Assembly (NCBI RefSeq): GCF_002802965.1
Contig: NZ_NXGA01000001.1
Location: forward strand, 908,744 to 972,743
DNA from: Sporolactobacillus pectinivorans
GTDB lineage: Bacteria > Bacillota > Bacilli > Bacillales > Sporolactobacillaceae
Direction: 5' to 3'
DNA: 64,000 nucleotides
Positions 1 through 8,452 of the stretch are shown one piece after another. Position 1 is the first letter of the stretch. Each line of letters starts with the position of its first letter. Under the pieces are notes generated by a model. That model saw only the letters and a list, made by a program, of their open reading frames with translations. It was not told where the DNA came from and ran no database searches. The position numbers and the translations under genes were made by a program.

Positions 1-745
1 TCAGTACGCGTCGGTCGATGAATCACTCAGTGCTACCGAAAATCTGGTCATCTTCTCCCGACTGCTTGGGCTGGGACGTGCAGAGGCACGAACTAAGGCA
101 GCGAAGTTGCTGGAGGAATTTAGTTTAACAGAAGCCGCGAAGCGTCCGCTGAAAAATTTCTCCGGCGGCATGCGTCGCCGGCTGGATCTGGCGGCAAGCC
201 TCATTGCGCAGCCGCCGCTTATCTTCCTGGACGAACCGACGACAGGGCTGGATCCGCGCACACGTAATCAAATGTGGGATACCATCCGCCGGCTGGTAAA
301 AACCGGCTCAACCGTACTGTTAACAACACAGTACCTTCAAGAAGCAGATGAACTTGCCGACCGGATCGCGGTTATTGACCGTGGCCGAGTTGTCGCGGAA
401 GGCACTGCGGATGAACTGAAGGCATCGGTTGGCAGCTCATCATTGCAATTAAGAATCCAAAATCCACAGGACATCGAGAACGCTCGTCAGACTGTTGCAC
501 ATGTGCTCAAGGTCCAGTCCGCTGTCTCACCGGAAGGCGGAAAGATTACTGCACCGATGGCGGACGCCGACCGGGTCACTGATTTGCTGATCGCCTTTCG
601 CGAGGCAGGAATCCGACTGACCGAATTAAGTGTGCAGAAACCGACCCTTGACGAAGTCTTCCTGACCATCACCGGCCACGGTGTGAAAGAGGAATCATCA
701 AAAGCAACCCATGAGTCGGATGAAGTTAGGGGAGTAGAAATATGA
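1..745 (+). CDS. ABC exporter ATP-binding protein, DrrA type (5' partial)
   Basis: The open frame already runs at base 2, so the N-terminus and Walker A motif lie outside the window. Visible parts are the Q-loop region, the ABC signature FSGGMRRRLDLA, the Walker B/D-loop stretch IFLDEPTTGLDP, the H-loop replaced by Q in LLTTQYLQEAD, and a DrrA-type C-terminal tail of about 100 residues. This family energises ABC-2 type export of drugs or lipids. The stop overlaps the start of the permease (ATGA), so the two are translationally coupled. GC content is visibly higher than in the region from 1.6 to 6.5 kb. The exported substrate cannot be told from sequence. Confidence 0.9.
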   Translation, partial: QYASVDESLSATENLVIFSRLLGLGRAEARTKAAKLLEEFSLTEAAKRPLKNFSGGMRRRLDLAASLIAQPPLIFLDEPTTGLDPRTRNQMWDTIRRLVKTGSTVLLTTQYLQEADELADRIAVIDRGRVVAEGTADELKASVGSSSLQLRIQNPQDIENARQTVAHVLKVQSAVSPEGGKITAPMADADRVTDLLIAFREAGIRLTELSVQKPTLDEVFLTITGHGVKEESSKATHESDEVRGVEI

Positions 746-1557
746 AAAGTGCGATGATTAAAGCGGCTGCCGATCGCAAGCTCAATAACTATGTGAGCTT
801 CGGCCAGTCGGTACGCAACACGGTAACAATGGCTTATAGAGGTCTGTTGAAAATTCGGCGCACGCCCGAGCAATTATTCGACGTCACGCTCCAGCCGATC
901 ATTTTCACTCTGATGTTTACCTACATTTTTGGCGGAGCGATCTCCGGAAATGTGCAGAGCTATTTACCGGTCATCATTCCCGGCATCCTCGTACAGACCG
1001 TAATCACGACCTCGATCGTCACTGGCGTCCAACTGCGTGAGGACATGGATAAGGGCGTGTTCGACCGATTCAAGTCGCTGCCAATTGCGCGCATTGCTCC
1101 GCTCTCGGGTGCCTTGCTGGCAGACACTGTCCGGTATACAATCGCGACTGTGCTCACCTTCACGATGGGGTATATCATGGGCTATCGGCCTGCCGGTGGT
1201 CTGGGGCACGTCGTCATCGCCGGGCTCCTTGTAATTGTCTGTTCCTGGGCAATCAGCTGGATCTTTGCCTTCTTTGGAGTGATCGCGCGCACAGCTTCAA
1301 GCGTACAGGGGATCTCGATGATTGCGCTGTTCCCGCTTACGTTTCTTTCCAATGCTTTTGTGCCGGTCAAGACGATGCCCAACTGGCTTCAATGGTTTGT
1401 GAAGATCAACCCGATCTCGCATCTGATCACTGCTGTCCGTGATCTAGCCAACAATGGAACTATTGGCTGGGATCTTAGCATCTCTCTCATCGGAGCTGCC
1501 GTCATTGTGGCGATTTTTGCACCTATCACGGTGCGTGCGTATATGCGTCGGACATAA
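742..1557 (+). CDS. ABC-2 type permease, DrrB family
   Basis: The 271-residue membrane protein has about six hydrophobic segments and the conserved ABC-2 region near residues 190-230 (LFPLTFLSNAFVPVKTMP followed by NPISHLITAVRDL), typical of DrrB-like daunorubicin/multidrug export permeases. It overlaps the ATPase gene by 4 bp and forms the membrane half of the same exporter. The start is the ATG of the ATGA overlap, with GGGGAG just upstream. Its GC-rich codon usage matches the ATPase and contrasts with the downstream genes, compatible with joint acquisition from a higher-GC donor; that is inference. Confidence 0.9.
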   Translation: MKSAMIKAAADRKLNNYVSFGQSVRNTVTMAYRGLLKIRRTPEQLFDVTLQPIIFTLMFTYIFGGAISGNVQSYLPVIIPGILVQTVITTSIVTGVQLREDMDKGVFDRFKSLPIARIAPLSGALLADTVRYTIATVLTFTMGYIMGYRPAGGLGHVVIAGLLVIVCSWAISWIFAFFGVIARTASSVQGISMIALFPLTFLSNAFVPVKTMPNWLQWFVKINPISHLITAVRDLANNGTIGWDLSISLIGAAVIVAIFAPITVRAYMRRT

Positions 1558-1668
1558 TCAGATCGGAGAACAGGTTTCTAAGTTTAAAGATGATTAGAGT
1601 AAATATTGTTTATATGTATTTTTTGCATTACTGGAGAGTGAAAAGTTCTCTATAAATAATTAAAAAAG

Positions 1669-1736
1669 ATAACCCTTGTTGGAATTTTTTTGACCTCTCT
1701 TTACCAGAAGTGAGGAGAAAAATCACCAAGGGTTAT
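1669..1736. repeat. Long imperfect inverted repeat downstream of drrB-like gene
   Basis: Arms ATAACCCTTG (1669-1678) and CAAGGGTTAT (1727-1736) are perfect complements. The inner segments (GACCTCTC against GTGAGGAG, T-rich against A-rich) continue the pairing imperfectly. The structure could be the transcription end of the exporter operon, although no clean U-tract follows it, or a remnant of a small mobile element. The rest of 1558-1884 holds no gene I can recognise. Confidence 0.5.
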
Positions 1737-1843
1737 TGTGCTTTTAGTTTATGCTTGTCCGTTGCGCGTGAGTTGTGCCTTGTTGAAATTTTTTGATCCG
1801 GCTTTTGAGCCGTTCCGTCCCAGTGACTGGGTCACTAGAGGAT

Positions 1844-1874
1844 GTTATTAACACCGAAAGATGGTGTCAATAAC
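1844..1874. terminator. 12-bp stem-loop just beyond the AP2-domain gene
   Basis: GTTATTAACACC (1844-1855) pairs with GGTGTCAATAAC (1863-1874) with a single G-T wobble and a 7-base loop. It lies 10 bp past the stop of the minus-strand AP2-domain gene. No U-run follows on either strand, so a transcript-end or stability hairpin is more likely than a textbook intrinsic terminator. A smaller hairpin AGTGAC/GTCACT sits at 1822-1836. Confidence 0.4.
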
Positions 1875-1884
1875 GGTGATTACA

Positions 1885-2556
1885 TCAAGGTTTACGATTT
1901 ATGTTCTGAAAAAATTCGGTTATGACTGGCCTAAAATATTTTTCCTCACCCATTTTACGGGCTTTGACAGCATCCTCCAATTTTATATATTTACCTAGGT
2001 AAACACGTTTGCCTCCAATCGTCAGCGATGCACGATATTTACCGTTTTCTTCTACAGATACACCCTTGAATCCAGTAGAGCTATCTGATCTTACTTTGCT
2101 TTTAAGTGCTGGAATAAAGGTACCGTTTTTTCTGAAGTTTTTATTGTCATATTTTTGCAAAATTCGACCATGATCTTTTTTCCAACATCCGCACGATTTT
2201 GTTTCACCATTTATCAGATAAGTTGACATGACCTCAACAACGTTTCCACAGTCGCAGCGACACGTCCAGATCGCATGGGTTTGGGTTTTATGATGCTTTT
2301 TGGATCTTCCGATTACAGTCAATCTCCCAAATCGTGCACCTGTGAGATCCATTGTATTTGTTTTTGAAGTGATTTCTTGATTTAAACATCCGCACGATTG
2401 TGTTTTGCCGCTTCTTAACTGATCCATACTAACGATTTTTACATTACCGCAATCACACTGACAAAGATAATACCGGCGGTGTTTACTGGAATGAACTTCT
2501 TTAACAGTTGTCAGTCTGCCAAAACGTTGACCTGTGATATCTATTCTCTTCCGCAT
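1885..2556 (-). CDS. AP2-domain protein with duplicated Cys-rich modules
   Basis: This 223-residue protein begins with two copies of a module of about 60 residues, each opening with ITGQRFGRLT or LTGARFGRLT and holding CxCDCGN followed about 20 residues later by SCGC, a likely zinc ligand set. The C-terminal 60 residues contain an AP2 fold signature (GFKGVSVEENGKYRASL, then GKRVYLGKY and a helix EDAVKAR). Such proteins are common in phages and integrative elements as DNA-binding or homing-endonuclease-related factors; no HNH motif is visible here. It is an isolated gene in an AT-rich stretch, so a relic of a mobile element is plausible. Target and function are unknown. Confidence 0.75.
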   Translation of the reverse strand: MRKRIDITGQRFGRLTTVKEVHSSKHRRYYLCQCDCGNVKIVSMDQLRSGKTQSCGCLNQEITSKTNTMDLTGARFGRLTVIGRSKKHHKTQTHAIWTCRCDCGNVVEVMSTYLINGETKSCGCWKKDHGRILQKYDNKNFRKNGTFIPALKSKVRSDSSTGFKGVSVEENGKYRASLTIGGKRVYLGKYIKLEDAVKARKMGEEKYFRPVITEFFQNINRKP

Positions 2557-2768
2557 AATTAATTGCCTCAGAATATTTTGACAGTAAAATGGTCATTGAG
2601 TGCCAACCCTTTGAGCGGTTTGAACGGAAGATAAAGGAGAATGATAGAAACATAGATCAAGTCATTATTATATTTAAGAAGCAGATACGATTTCAGTCTC
2701 TTAACTTTTAATTCTGCTTTTTTTGTTTTTCTATATCCAATAAACTTTTGTGCCAGTAGAAAATTAAT

Positions 2769-3755
2769 TCAGTTTTCATTATGAATGAGCTGAGTGCGGT
2801 GAAATGGGTAGACTTTAACCTTTTCGGTATCAAGGTTTTCATTAAATAAATGTATGGCTGAAATTTGTCGGCAATCATAACTATGGTAATAATATGTGCC
2901 TGACTCTGCGCACATAGCTGACGTGTAAATCGTGATAACTTCGGCATTTTCAGGACTAACGACAGCTCCTTTAGGGACGGAACAATTTGATAAGATATGA
3001 AAAAGTCCTGTTATCCCATCTAATTCATTGTCAATTTCCGTAATATTTTGCTTCAAGTATGCTGCTCTTACAAATCTGGATGGTGGTGTAAAGTCACCGG
3101 GTAGTCCAATTGAGCCTGATCCCTGGCTAAATGCGCTTAACTTCAAATCAATCCATTGCGTCGGCTCAAATTGTTTAGATCTGAGTCCGATATATTGTCT
3201 TAAATTTTGCAGATGCCAGTTAAAATCAGGGCTGTTTGTTAACACACCTACAGGATCATCATATACTTGAACGCCCTGTTTGGTTGGTTCGATGACGATG
3301 CATTTTCCCGATTTGTCAGATAATATCCAGTGCAAAGGAGGAGTAGTTTGGAGAGCAGGCAGAGGAACATCTAAAAAGGAAACATGATCCACAGCTTCTT
3401 TTACAGCTTGAACAGAATCGAATTGTGCCAGGCACCAAAGCACAAAGTCTTGCGGCGGCAGATTTGTTTTATTTTCAACCACTTTTTTGTTATACGAAGC
3501 AAAGCCCGGCAAATAGAGTGTGCCACAGGTCAAACCGGATTCATTTAATCCATCGGCAAGTGTGACTTTTCCTTGCTGCTGAATACCCATACCAACAACG
3601 CCCTGTTTTGCAGTAATCGTTTCTTTAGTTACATTGATCCATTTATAGCAGCGGGGTGTAATCATGACATTCTGGTTTAAATCCTTCATAAAATCCATGG
3701 TCCTGCCAAACAAATGATGCCCATCTTTTGTTTGCAATGTCAAACTGGTACACAT
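2769..3755 (-). CDS. Choloylglycine hydrolase / penicillin acylase family amidase
   Basis: The 328-residue Ntn hydrolase starts MCTSLTLQTKDG, which puts the catalytic nucleophile Cys directly after the initiator Met, as required in this family after Met removal. The GRTMDF segment and the family's length of about 320-330 residues also fit. The start is well supported by GGGGGAGA 7 bp upstream. Members cleave linear amide bonds of bile salts, penicillin V or N-acyl homoserine lactones; the substrate cannot be chosen here. The gene is divergent from a LysR regulator, which may control it. Confidence 0.85.
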   Translation of the reverse strand: MCTSLTLQTKDGHHLFGRTMDFMKDLNQNVMITPRCYKWINVTKETITAKQGVVGMGIQQQGKVTLADGLNESGLTCGTLYLPGFASYNKKVVENKTNLPPQDFVLWCLAQFDSVQAVKEAVDHVSFLDVPLPALQTTPPLHWILSDKSGKCIVIEPTKQGVQVYDDPVGVLTNSPDFNWHLQNLRQYIGLRSKQFEPTQWIDLKLSAFSQGSGSIGLPGDFTPPSRFVRAAYLKQNITEIDNELDGITGLFHILSNCSVPKGAVVSPENAEVITIYTSAMCAESGTYYYHSYDCRQISAIHLFNENLDTEKVKVYPFHRTQLIHNEN

Positions 3756-3867
3756 TTTTCAATCTCTCCCCCAAATAAATATTCACCTTTCATTAGTAAG
3801 TTTACACAGTTATCTTTATTAAGTAAAATTAATTATAGTTACATTTAGTTTAAGCAAAAGTTAATCA

Positions 3868-4794
3868 ATGGAGATGAAAAATTTGAACTTTGAACAGTTG
3901 AATATTTTAACTATATTGACTCAAGAAAGACAGTTCTCAAAGGCAGCGAATAGGTTACATATGACAACTTCTGCTGTAAGCCAGGCGATCTCCAAACTCG
4001 AAGGAGAGTTAGGCATGACATTGTTTCAGCGCTCAAGGAAGAATACTTTTCCAACAACGGATGGGCAATATGTAATCAGAATAGCACACATTATCCTTGA
4101 AAAGAGACAAGAGATTTACGACTATACATCGGATCGCCATCACCTGTTAAAATTAAAAATTAAAATAGGCTCTATTCCAGGGATTATTGATCATCTGGTT
4201 CGCTCGATAGAAATGCTTCAACATGAATTCCCTTTAATAGAAATTGACATGATCGAATTCAATACACAGGATTTGATCAAAGCATTGAAGGAAGAAAAAG
4301 TTGATTTTGCTTTACTCGGGTTTTCGGATTCACTGCCCAACTATCATTTGCCTTTTGATTTAATAAAGCTCACTGATGGAGCCTATTACTTTGCTGTGAA
4401 TCAACAATCCCCGCTTGCGAAATATAATAAATTGAACTATACACAGGTGATTCAACATCCCTTTGCTCTTTATCAAGATAGTTATATTTTGAATTATGTG
4501 AGTCATATTGAAAATAAAACGCATCAATCTATTCGTGTATTGTTCAAAACGAACAATATGAGTGCTATTATCAAATCGGTTCGTCATAACATGGCGATTA
4601 CATTCGGACCGCATTATGCCGTATTTAATAGTTTTTTCGATGATCTGCGAAGTATAAAAGTTATTCCGATCGAAAAGGATCCTGAGGTGCTGACGACCTA
4701 TTTGTGGTTTGTTTGCTCGCAGGATAATTCGCTGGCATCCTTGAGTCAGACCCTGCTCACACTTGTTAGGCAGGAACTTCGGCTGTTACATTGA
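3868..4794 (+). CDS. LysR-family transcriptional regulator
   Basis: The 308-residue protein has an N-terminal winged helix-turn-helix of about 60 residues (FSKAANRLHMTTSAVSQAISKLEGELGMTLFQR, shown here by its ends FSKAANRLH and LFQR) followed by a periplasmic-binding-like effector domain from about residue 95. It is divergent from the amidase gene with about 110 bp between the starts, the classical arrangement in which LysR proteins act on a shared intergenic region. The ribosome binding site is weak at this ATG and a second ATG lies two codons on, so the exact start is uncertain. The effector is unknown. Confidence 0.85.
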   Translation: MEMKNLNFEQLNILTILTQERQFSKAANRLHMTTSAVSQAISKLEGELGMTLFQRSRKNTFPTTDGQYVIRIAHIILEKRQEIYDYTSDRHHLLKLKIKIGSIPGIIDHLVRSIEMLQHEFPLIEIDMIEFNTQDLIKALKEEKVDFALLGFSDSLPNYHLPFDLIKLTDGAYYFAVNQQSPLAKYNKLNYTQVIQHPFALYQDSYILNYVSHIENKTHQSIRVLFKTNNMSAIIKSVRHNMAITFGPHYAVFNSFFDDLRSIKVIPIEKDPEVLTTYLWFVCSQDNSLASLSQTLLTLVRQELRLLH

Positions 4795-4924
4795 CGAGAT
4801 GAGTAACAAATAAAAAAGCATTTTTAGTAAAATATAGAATGGACCATTCTCAAACATATGCTAATCGTATGTATTCAACTTTTGGCGGAATTGGCTGTTT
4901 AAATTAACAACATTTTTTTACGGG

Positions 4925-5279
4925 CTACTTGATTTCATATCGCATAATTGGCCTAAGAGGATGGTGTCGCTCCACTTCAAAAAAACCAAGATCCTGGAAT
5001 GTCCTTACAGTTCCCGTATAAATAGCGCTGTCATCCGTTCTGCCTTCCGGATCGTCAGGGAACGCCTCAAGCGTGACAGCTCCATTGGAATGGGCGAACT
5101 GGATAGCCGCTTCTAGCCGCTTTTTGGCAATCCCCTGATTTCGATAATCCGGATTAACATAAATCGGGAATGTTCCATATTAAGTTCGGAGAGTAGCGCC
5201 ACACTTCTTCCCCATAGGGAACCGCATTATAAGTAGTAAGGATTCTTTTTACAAATGAAAGAATTGCAATGTTCTTATA
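4925..5279 (-). pseudogene. Decayed GNAT acetyltransferase
   Basis: Reading the minus strand to the TAG at 4925-4927 gives a clear GNAT C-terminus: YGTFPIYVNPDYRNQGIAKK contains the acetyl-CoA binding region (YRNQGIA for R/QxxGxG/A), followed by about 65 residues ending in PIMRYEIK. This frame is closed upstream by a stop near 5185. The expected N-terminal part (NAVPYGEEVWRYSPN) continues in another frame and has no start codon. The gene is therefore broken by at least one frameshift. The surrounding 4795-5516 stretch holds nothing else I can support. Confidence 0.7.
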
Positions 5280-5516
5280 TTATTTATATTTATGGGGGAA
5301 GAAGGAAAATGAATCATCTTTCTTTTCACATTCATTACTGTAATTTCTGAAAATTTAAAGAACCTGGAAGTGATTCAAAAAATCACCAGAGCCATTTAAC
5401 ATCGTTGACTCATTTTTTTACTGCGACAGGAACCATCTAAGTGAGACATCATCGAATGTTCAGGGTGGTAAATCTATTTTTGTAATCTGTTTTAAAGAAT
5501 GAAAGGATGTCTGAAC

Positions 5517-5987
5517 TTGAAGAAATTTAGAGGGAAGAAACGCTATTTTCGCTGTCTATGGAGAAACGCCAATATAGATGAATATGATTTGGATTTTGGA
5601 CATGACGGGTGGTTTGATTTTTGGCATGAACACCTTGATCATGATGGGCGTGGTGACGGTCATTTAAGAATTAGAAAAGAACATATAAAGGCACATTTAG
5701 CCTTATATAGAAGTGTATTGGATAAACTAAAAGGTTTTAATAAGCCCTATCAGTCTTGGATTTTTGTAGTTGATGATGACTCTGCCTATGACGCGGTTTA
5801 TATTCATTCTTCAAATCCATATGGTGATTTTCCATGGAAAATAAAAAATTTAAATTGGAATTGTGCCGTCCCTGACTATTTGCAGGAATTAATTAATCAA
5901 GAAGAGTTTATTGTTGGCTACTGCGAGGATGAAGAGGGATCGAAGAGCTACATCATTCAATCGAAAAACAGCGAATATCTTCTGTAA
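5517..5987 (+). CDS. Uncharacterised small acidic protein, possibly immunity-like
   Basis: The 156-residue product has no signal peptide or membrane segment. It contains a conspicuous tract with FGHDGWFDFWHEHLDHDG and then a basic helix RKEHIKAH; proteins with a WHxHxDxxGxG signature of this sort occur as lone genes in Bacillales and are sometimes treated as polymorphic-toxin immunity proteins, but I cannot confirm that. I prefer the TTG at 5517 because AAAGGA lies 9 bases upstream; an in-frame ATG at 5499 lacks a Shine-Dalgarno sequence. No toxin gene is adjacent. Codon use is AT-rich like its neighbours. Confidence 0.6.
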   Translation: MKKFRGKKRYFRCLWRNANIDEYDLDFGHDGWFDFWHEHLDHDGRGDGHLRIRKEHIKAHLALYRSVLDKLKGFNKPYQSWIFVVDDDSAYDAVYIHSSNPYGDFPWKIKNLNWNCAVPDYLQELINQEEFIVGYCEDEEGSKSYIIQSKNSEYLL

Positions 5988-6713
5988 TTTTCAGTTACCC
6001 TCATTTTGGTGGGTACTGATGAAAAAAAGGAGGGGATGATTTCGAGATTGTTTTCAGTGATCACGTAACCGTAACCAACCTCAGTTGAACTGACGGTATT
6101 ATACGGAGGAATGATTTCGTTATACTTCTCAGAGATAAATACCTTCGATTGAATCTAGGATAATTTAATCAGACAATATGTCCATTTGGACACTTCTCAA
6201 AAAAAGGAAAAAGTAATTCCTCGAAGTTGAGGAAGGTTTTATGTTTAATAATACTAGCGTTGCGTTAATCTATGCTAATTATTCATAATACTATGAATGT
6301 TCGATAATCATGCGGTTTCTAAACAAAAATCCTTTATAATGGAATAATAGGTTCAAAATCGACTGAACAAGTTCAATAGTCTAAGTTCGAATGGGCTTAA
6401 GTTTTTCCTTAGCCAGTAAGATTCCATCCATCCAGCTGGTCTGAAAGCTCGACCGGCTGGATGGATGTTTCCATTGCTCAGGTATTCCAACTTAATTTTG
6501 CAGCATAGATGCGAAGTGCTTTCGAATTAGCGTGAAGACTTTTTTCTGCTTCATTAATCCCCGCTCAAAATCCTAAAATTACGATTTTGGGCTTTTTAGG
6601 TGCGCCCGACGTGGGGGAGCTGGGCGATCAAAGTTTGGCTTGGTGGAGGTGGATGGGGCAGTGGAACACGTTGCTCAAAGTTAATGAAAGAAGTGGGCTC
6701 TATGAGCAAAGCA
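5988..6713. other. Gene-poor AT-rich stretch
   Basis: About 725 bp without a convincing gene. It contains a 14-bp palindrome TGTCCATTTGGACA at 6179-6192, one strong hairpin described separately (6425-6467), and no recognisable transposase or RNA gene. Open frames at 6587-6974 have no family resemblance and overlap the real regulator gene on the other strand. Confidence 0.5.
6425..6467. terminator. 17-bp hairpin (bidirectional terminator-like)
   Basis: Bases 6425-6441 (beginning CATCCATCCAGC) pair with 6451-6467 (ending GGCTGGATGGATG) with one G-T wobble and a 9-base loop. Only a short T run follows on the plus strand and none on the minus strand. It may end transcription from the small orphan gene 440 bp upstream or the convergent Crp/Fnr gene. 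Function is inferred from structure only. Confidence 0.5.
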
Positions 6714-7373
6714 TCATTCTTTCAAACGAATCAACAGCTTCTTTCTTCCGATTTTTTCTGCCCGGCCTTCTGCATAAAGCTTGTTCAAAACACGGCTGAC
6801 CGTCTCAGGGGTTACTCCGATGTACTCAGCAATATACTGTTCTGTCAGGCCGAGGTTAATCAAGTATCGGCCGTCAGTCTTTCGAATACCCGAGTGAATA
6901 GCCAGTTTTTTAAGAAAGGAAATCATCCGATCGGCAGCTGTCCCGAGAATAGAATCCGAAAAACGATCCATTAGTTCCCGGCTCTTTTCGGTTAGAAATA
7001 GAGTAAGATGCAGCCGAATTTCAGGATACGAAGCAAAAATCGTGTTCATTTCATCCCGGCGAATGACGAAAAGTGTACACGTCGACAGGGTTTCGGAATT
7101 AGCCGGATAAACGTGTTCATCATTAATCAAGCCAACATGCGGGAAAAGATCTCCTTTTGAAAATAAACTGACGATCCACCTTTTCCCTTCGTCATTCTGA
7201 TGATAGGCATTAGCAAGCCCACTCACAACGATATAATAATTGTCTAACTCTTTTTCTTGAAGAAAAACCGTTTCTTGGGGCTGATAAAAGCGAAATGAAC
7301 CTTTTGTTTCAATCTGAAAAAGGGCTTCTTCAGATAATTCTTTCAGCCATCCGGTTGCAGGCAAATGCGGCAT
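6714..7373 (-). CDS. Crp/Fnr-family transcriptional regulator
   Basis: The 219-residue protein has an N-terminal cyclic-nucleotide-binding fold (residues about 10-125) and a C-terminal Crp-type helix-turn-helix whose recognition helix reads TPETVSRVLNKL. The E-x-x-S-R set is the one FNR uses to read TTGAT half sites. Only one cysteine is visible, so the four-cysteine iron-sulfur ligand set of E. coli FNR is absent and the signal must differ (compare ArcR, FLP or PrfA types). I chose the ATG at 7373 because AAGGAGGG lies 5 bases upstream; an in-frame ATG at 7421 has no such site. A matching palindrome lies in its promoter, so autoregulation is likely. Confidence 0.85.
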   Translation of the reverse strand: MPHLPATGWLKELSEEALFQIETKGSFRFYQPQETVFLQEKELDNYYIVVSGLANAYHQNDEGKRWIVSLFSKGDLFPHVGLINDEHVYPANSETLSTCTLFVIRRDEMNTIFASYPEIRLHLTLFLTEKSRELMDRFSDSILGTAADRMISFLKKLAIHSGIRKTDGRYLINLGLTEQYIAEYIGVTPETVSRVLNKLYAEGRAEKIGRKKLLIRLKE

Positions 7374-7451
7374 GATGACCCTCCTTTCTAACACGATCCT
7401 GATCATAGGATCCCAAATCATGTACGATTTATCATATTTGACAGATTAATC

Positions 7452-7465
7452 TTGATCTCAATCAA
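7452..7465. promoter_or_regulatory. Perfect FNR-type box upstream of the Crp/Fnr gene
   Basis: TTGATCTCAATCAA is an exact TTGAT-N4-ATCAA palindrome. On the minus strand a -10 like TATGAT lies at 7436-7431, so the box covers the -35 position of the regulator's own promoter. The recognition helix of the neighbouring protein carries the matching E-x-x-S-R residues. Whether binding activates or represses is open. Confidence 0.75.
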
Positions 7466-7559
7466 GGTGTTTTTTTATGTCCTCTTATATTATAAATGAT
7501 AGACATTATCAATTAAAGTCACCAACATTTTTCAAAGTAATTACATTTTACCGATAAGA

Positions 7560-7593
7560 GGCCAGAGAGAAGAATACAGATTTCTCTCTGGCC
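7560..7593 (-). terminator. Terminator of the trpF-like/btpA-like operon
   Basis: GGCCAGAGAGAA (7560-7571) pairs perfectly with TTCTCTCTGGCC (7582-7593) around a 10-base loop. It lies 36 bp past the stop of the BtpA-like gene. The minus-strand sequence that follows is only moderately T-rich (TCTTATC). Confidence 0.65.
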
Positions 7594-7628
7594 CTTTATG
7601 AAAGAGATCATTTTATTGTTAAATAACA

Positions 7629-8438
7629 CTAACTTCTAAATGTTTTCACGATATCCATAAATTCTTTGACACGTTTATAGTCTACAGGCTTTTCAAAAAT
7701 ACCGTCTACTTTAAAGGTAGTCGCACAAATTGCGCCATCAGCAACTGACAATTGGCGTTCTATGTTGTCTTTGTTACAGCCCGTGTTGCAAAAAATAGGT
7801 GTTTTTTGTACAGCATCTTTTACGACTTTTAATACTTGAGTGTTTGTTTCACTGCCAGCTGTAAGGCCGGAAACACAAATTGCGTCTGGCTTATTATTAA
7901 ATTCCGTTGTTTTGGCAATTTCAGCGATGTTCCTATCGGCCAGATATTTTGCTGCTTCTGGAACGATGTTGTAGAACATTTTTACACTTTTGGCACCTAA
8001 GCGTACTCGATGCCGCGCAGTTTTGCCGGGATCTGTATTCCAGAGGCCGAAGTCGCTGGCATAGACACCGGAGATGATTTCACGAATGAATTGCGCGTCG
8101 ACAGCAGCGGCCAGATCCAGAGACGCGATTGGATCCCAGAGACAGTTCACACCAAAGGGTACTTTGACATATGAGCTTAATTCGCCGATCACGCGAGCCA
8201 TCGCGGCGACGGTAACAGTTTCAACTTTTGTTAAATAAGGAAGGCTGTATTCATTTGAAAACATGATACCATCCACGCCACCTTCTTGAAGTGCAATGAT
8301 ATCATTTTTGGCAGCCACAATTACTTTATCCATTCCACCCGCTTCATCGTATTCCGGATCCCCCGGGAGTGCCTGCAGATGGCACATGGCAATGATTGGT
8401 TTTGCCGTATCGAATATTTCTTTTATCCAGGACAACAT
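7629..8438 (-). CDS. BtpA/SgcQ-family TIM-barrel protein
   Basis: The 269-residue protein matches the BtpA family in length and motifs: an opening strand PIIAMCHLQALPGDP, GGVDGIMFSNEYSLPY, PFGVNCLWDP, and a phosphate-binding-like end with TGCNKDNIERQL and DGAICATTFKVDG. BtpA was linked to photosystem I in cyanobacteria and SgcQ to a sugar operon in E. coli, but no reaction is established for most members. It follows the TrpF-like gene by 14 bp on the same transcript and shares the GntR operator, so it probably acts in the same nucleoside/ribose-phosphate route as the divergent operon. Confidence 0.8.
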   Translation of the reverse strand: MLSWIKEIFDTAKPIIAMCHLQALPGDPEYDEAGGMDKVIVAAKNDIIALQEGGVDGIMFSNEYSLPYLTKVETVTVAAMARVIGELSSYVKVPFGVNCLWDPIASLDLAAAVDAQFIREIISGVYASDFGLWNTDPGKTARHRVRLGAKSVKMFYNIVPEAAKYLADRNIAEIAKTTEFNNKPDAICVSGLTAGSETNTQVLKVVKDAVQKTPIFCNTGCNKDNIERQLSVADGAICATTFKVDGIFEKPVDYKRVKEFMDIVKTFRS

Positions 8439-8452
8439 TTTTCCCCTCCAAC

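Noticed and set aside
1754..1764. CTTGTCCGTTG occurs here and also opens the leader RNA at 24077, suggesting a second copy of the candidate aptamer.
   Set aside because: Only 11 bases are identical, the partner strand GGACAAG is missing here, no terminator follows, and a match of this length is expected by chance in 64 kb.
6587..6974. Two overlapping plus-strand open frames.
   Set aside because: They run opposite the Crp/Fnr gene, have no ribosome site and resemble no family.
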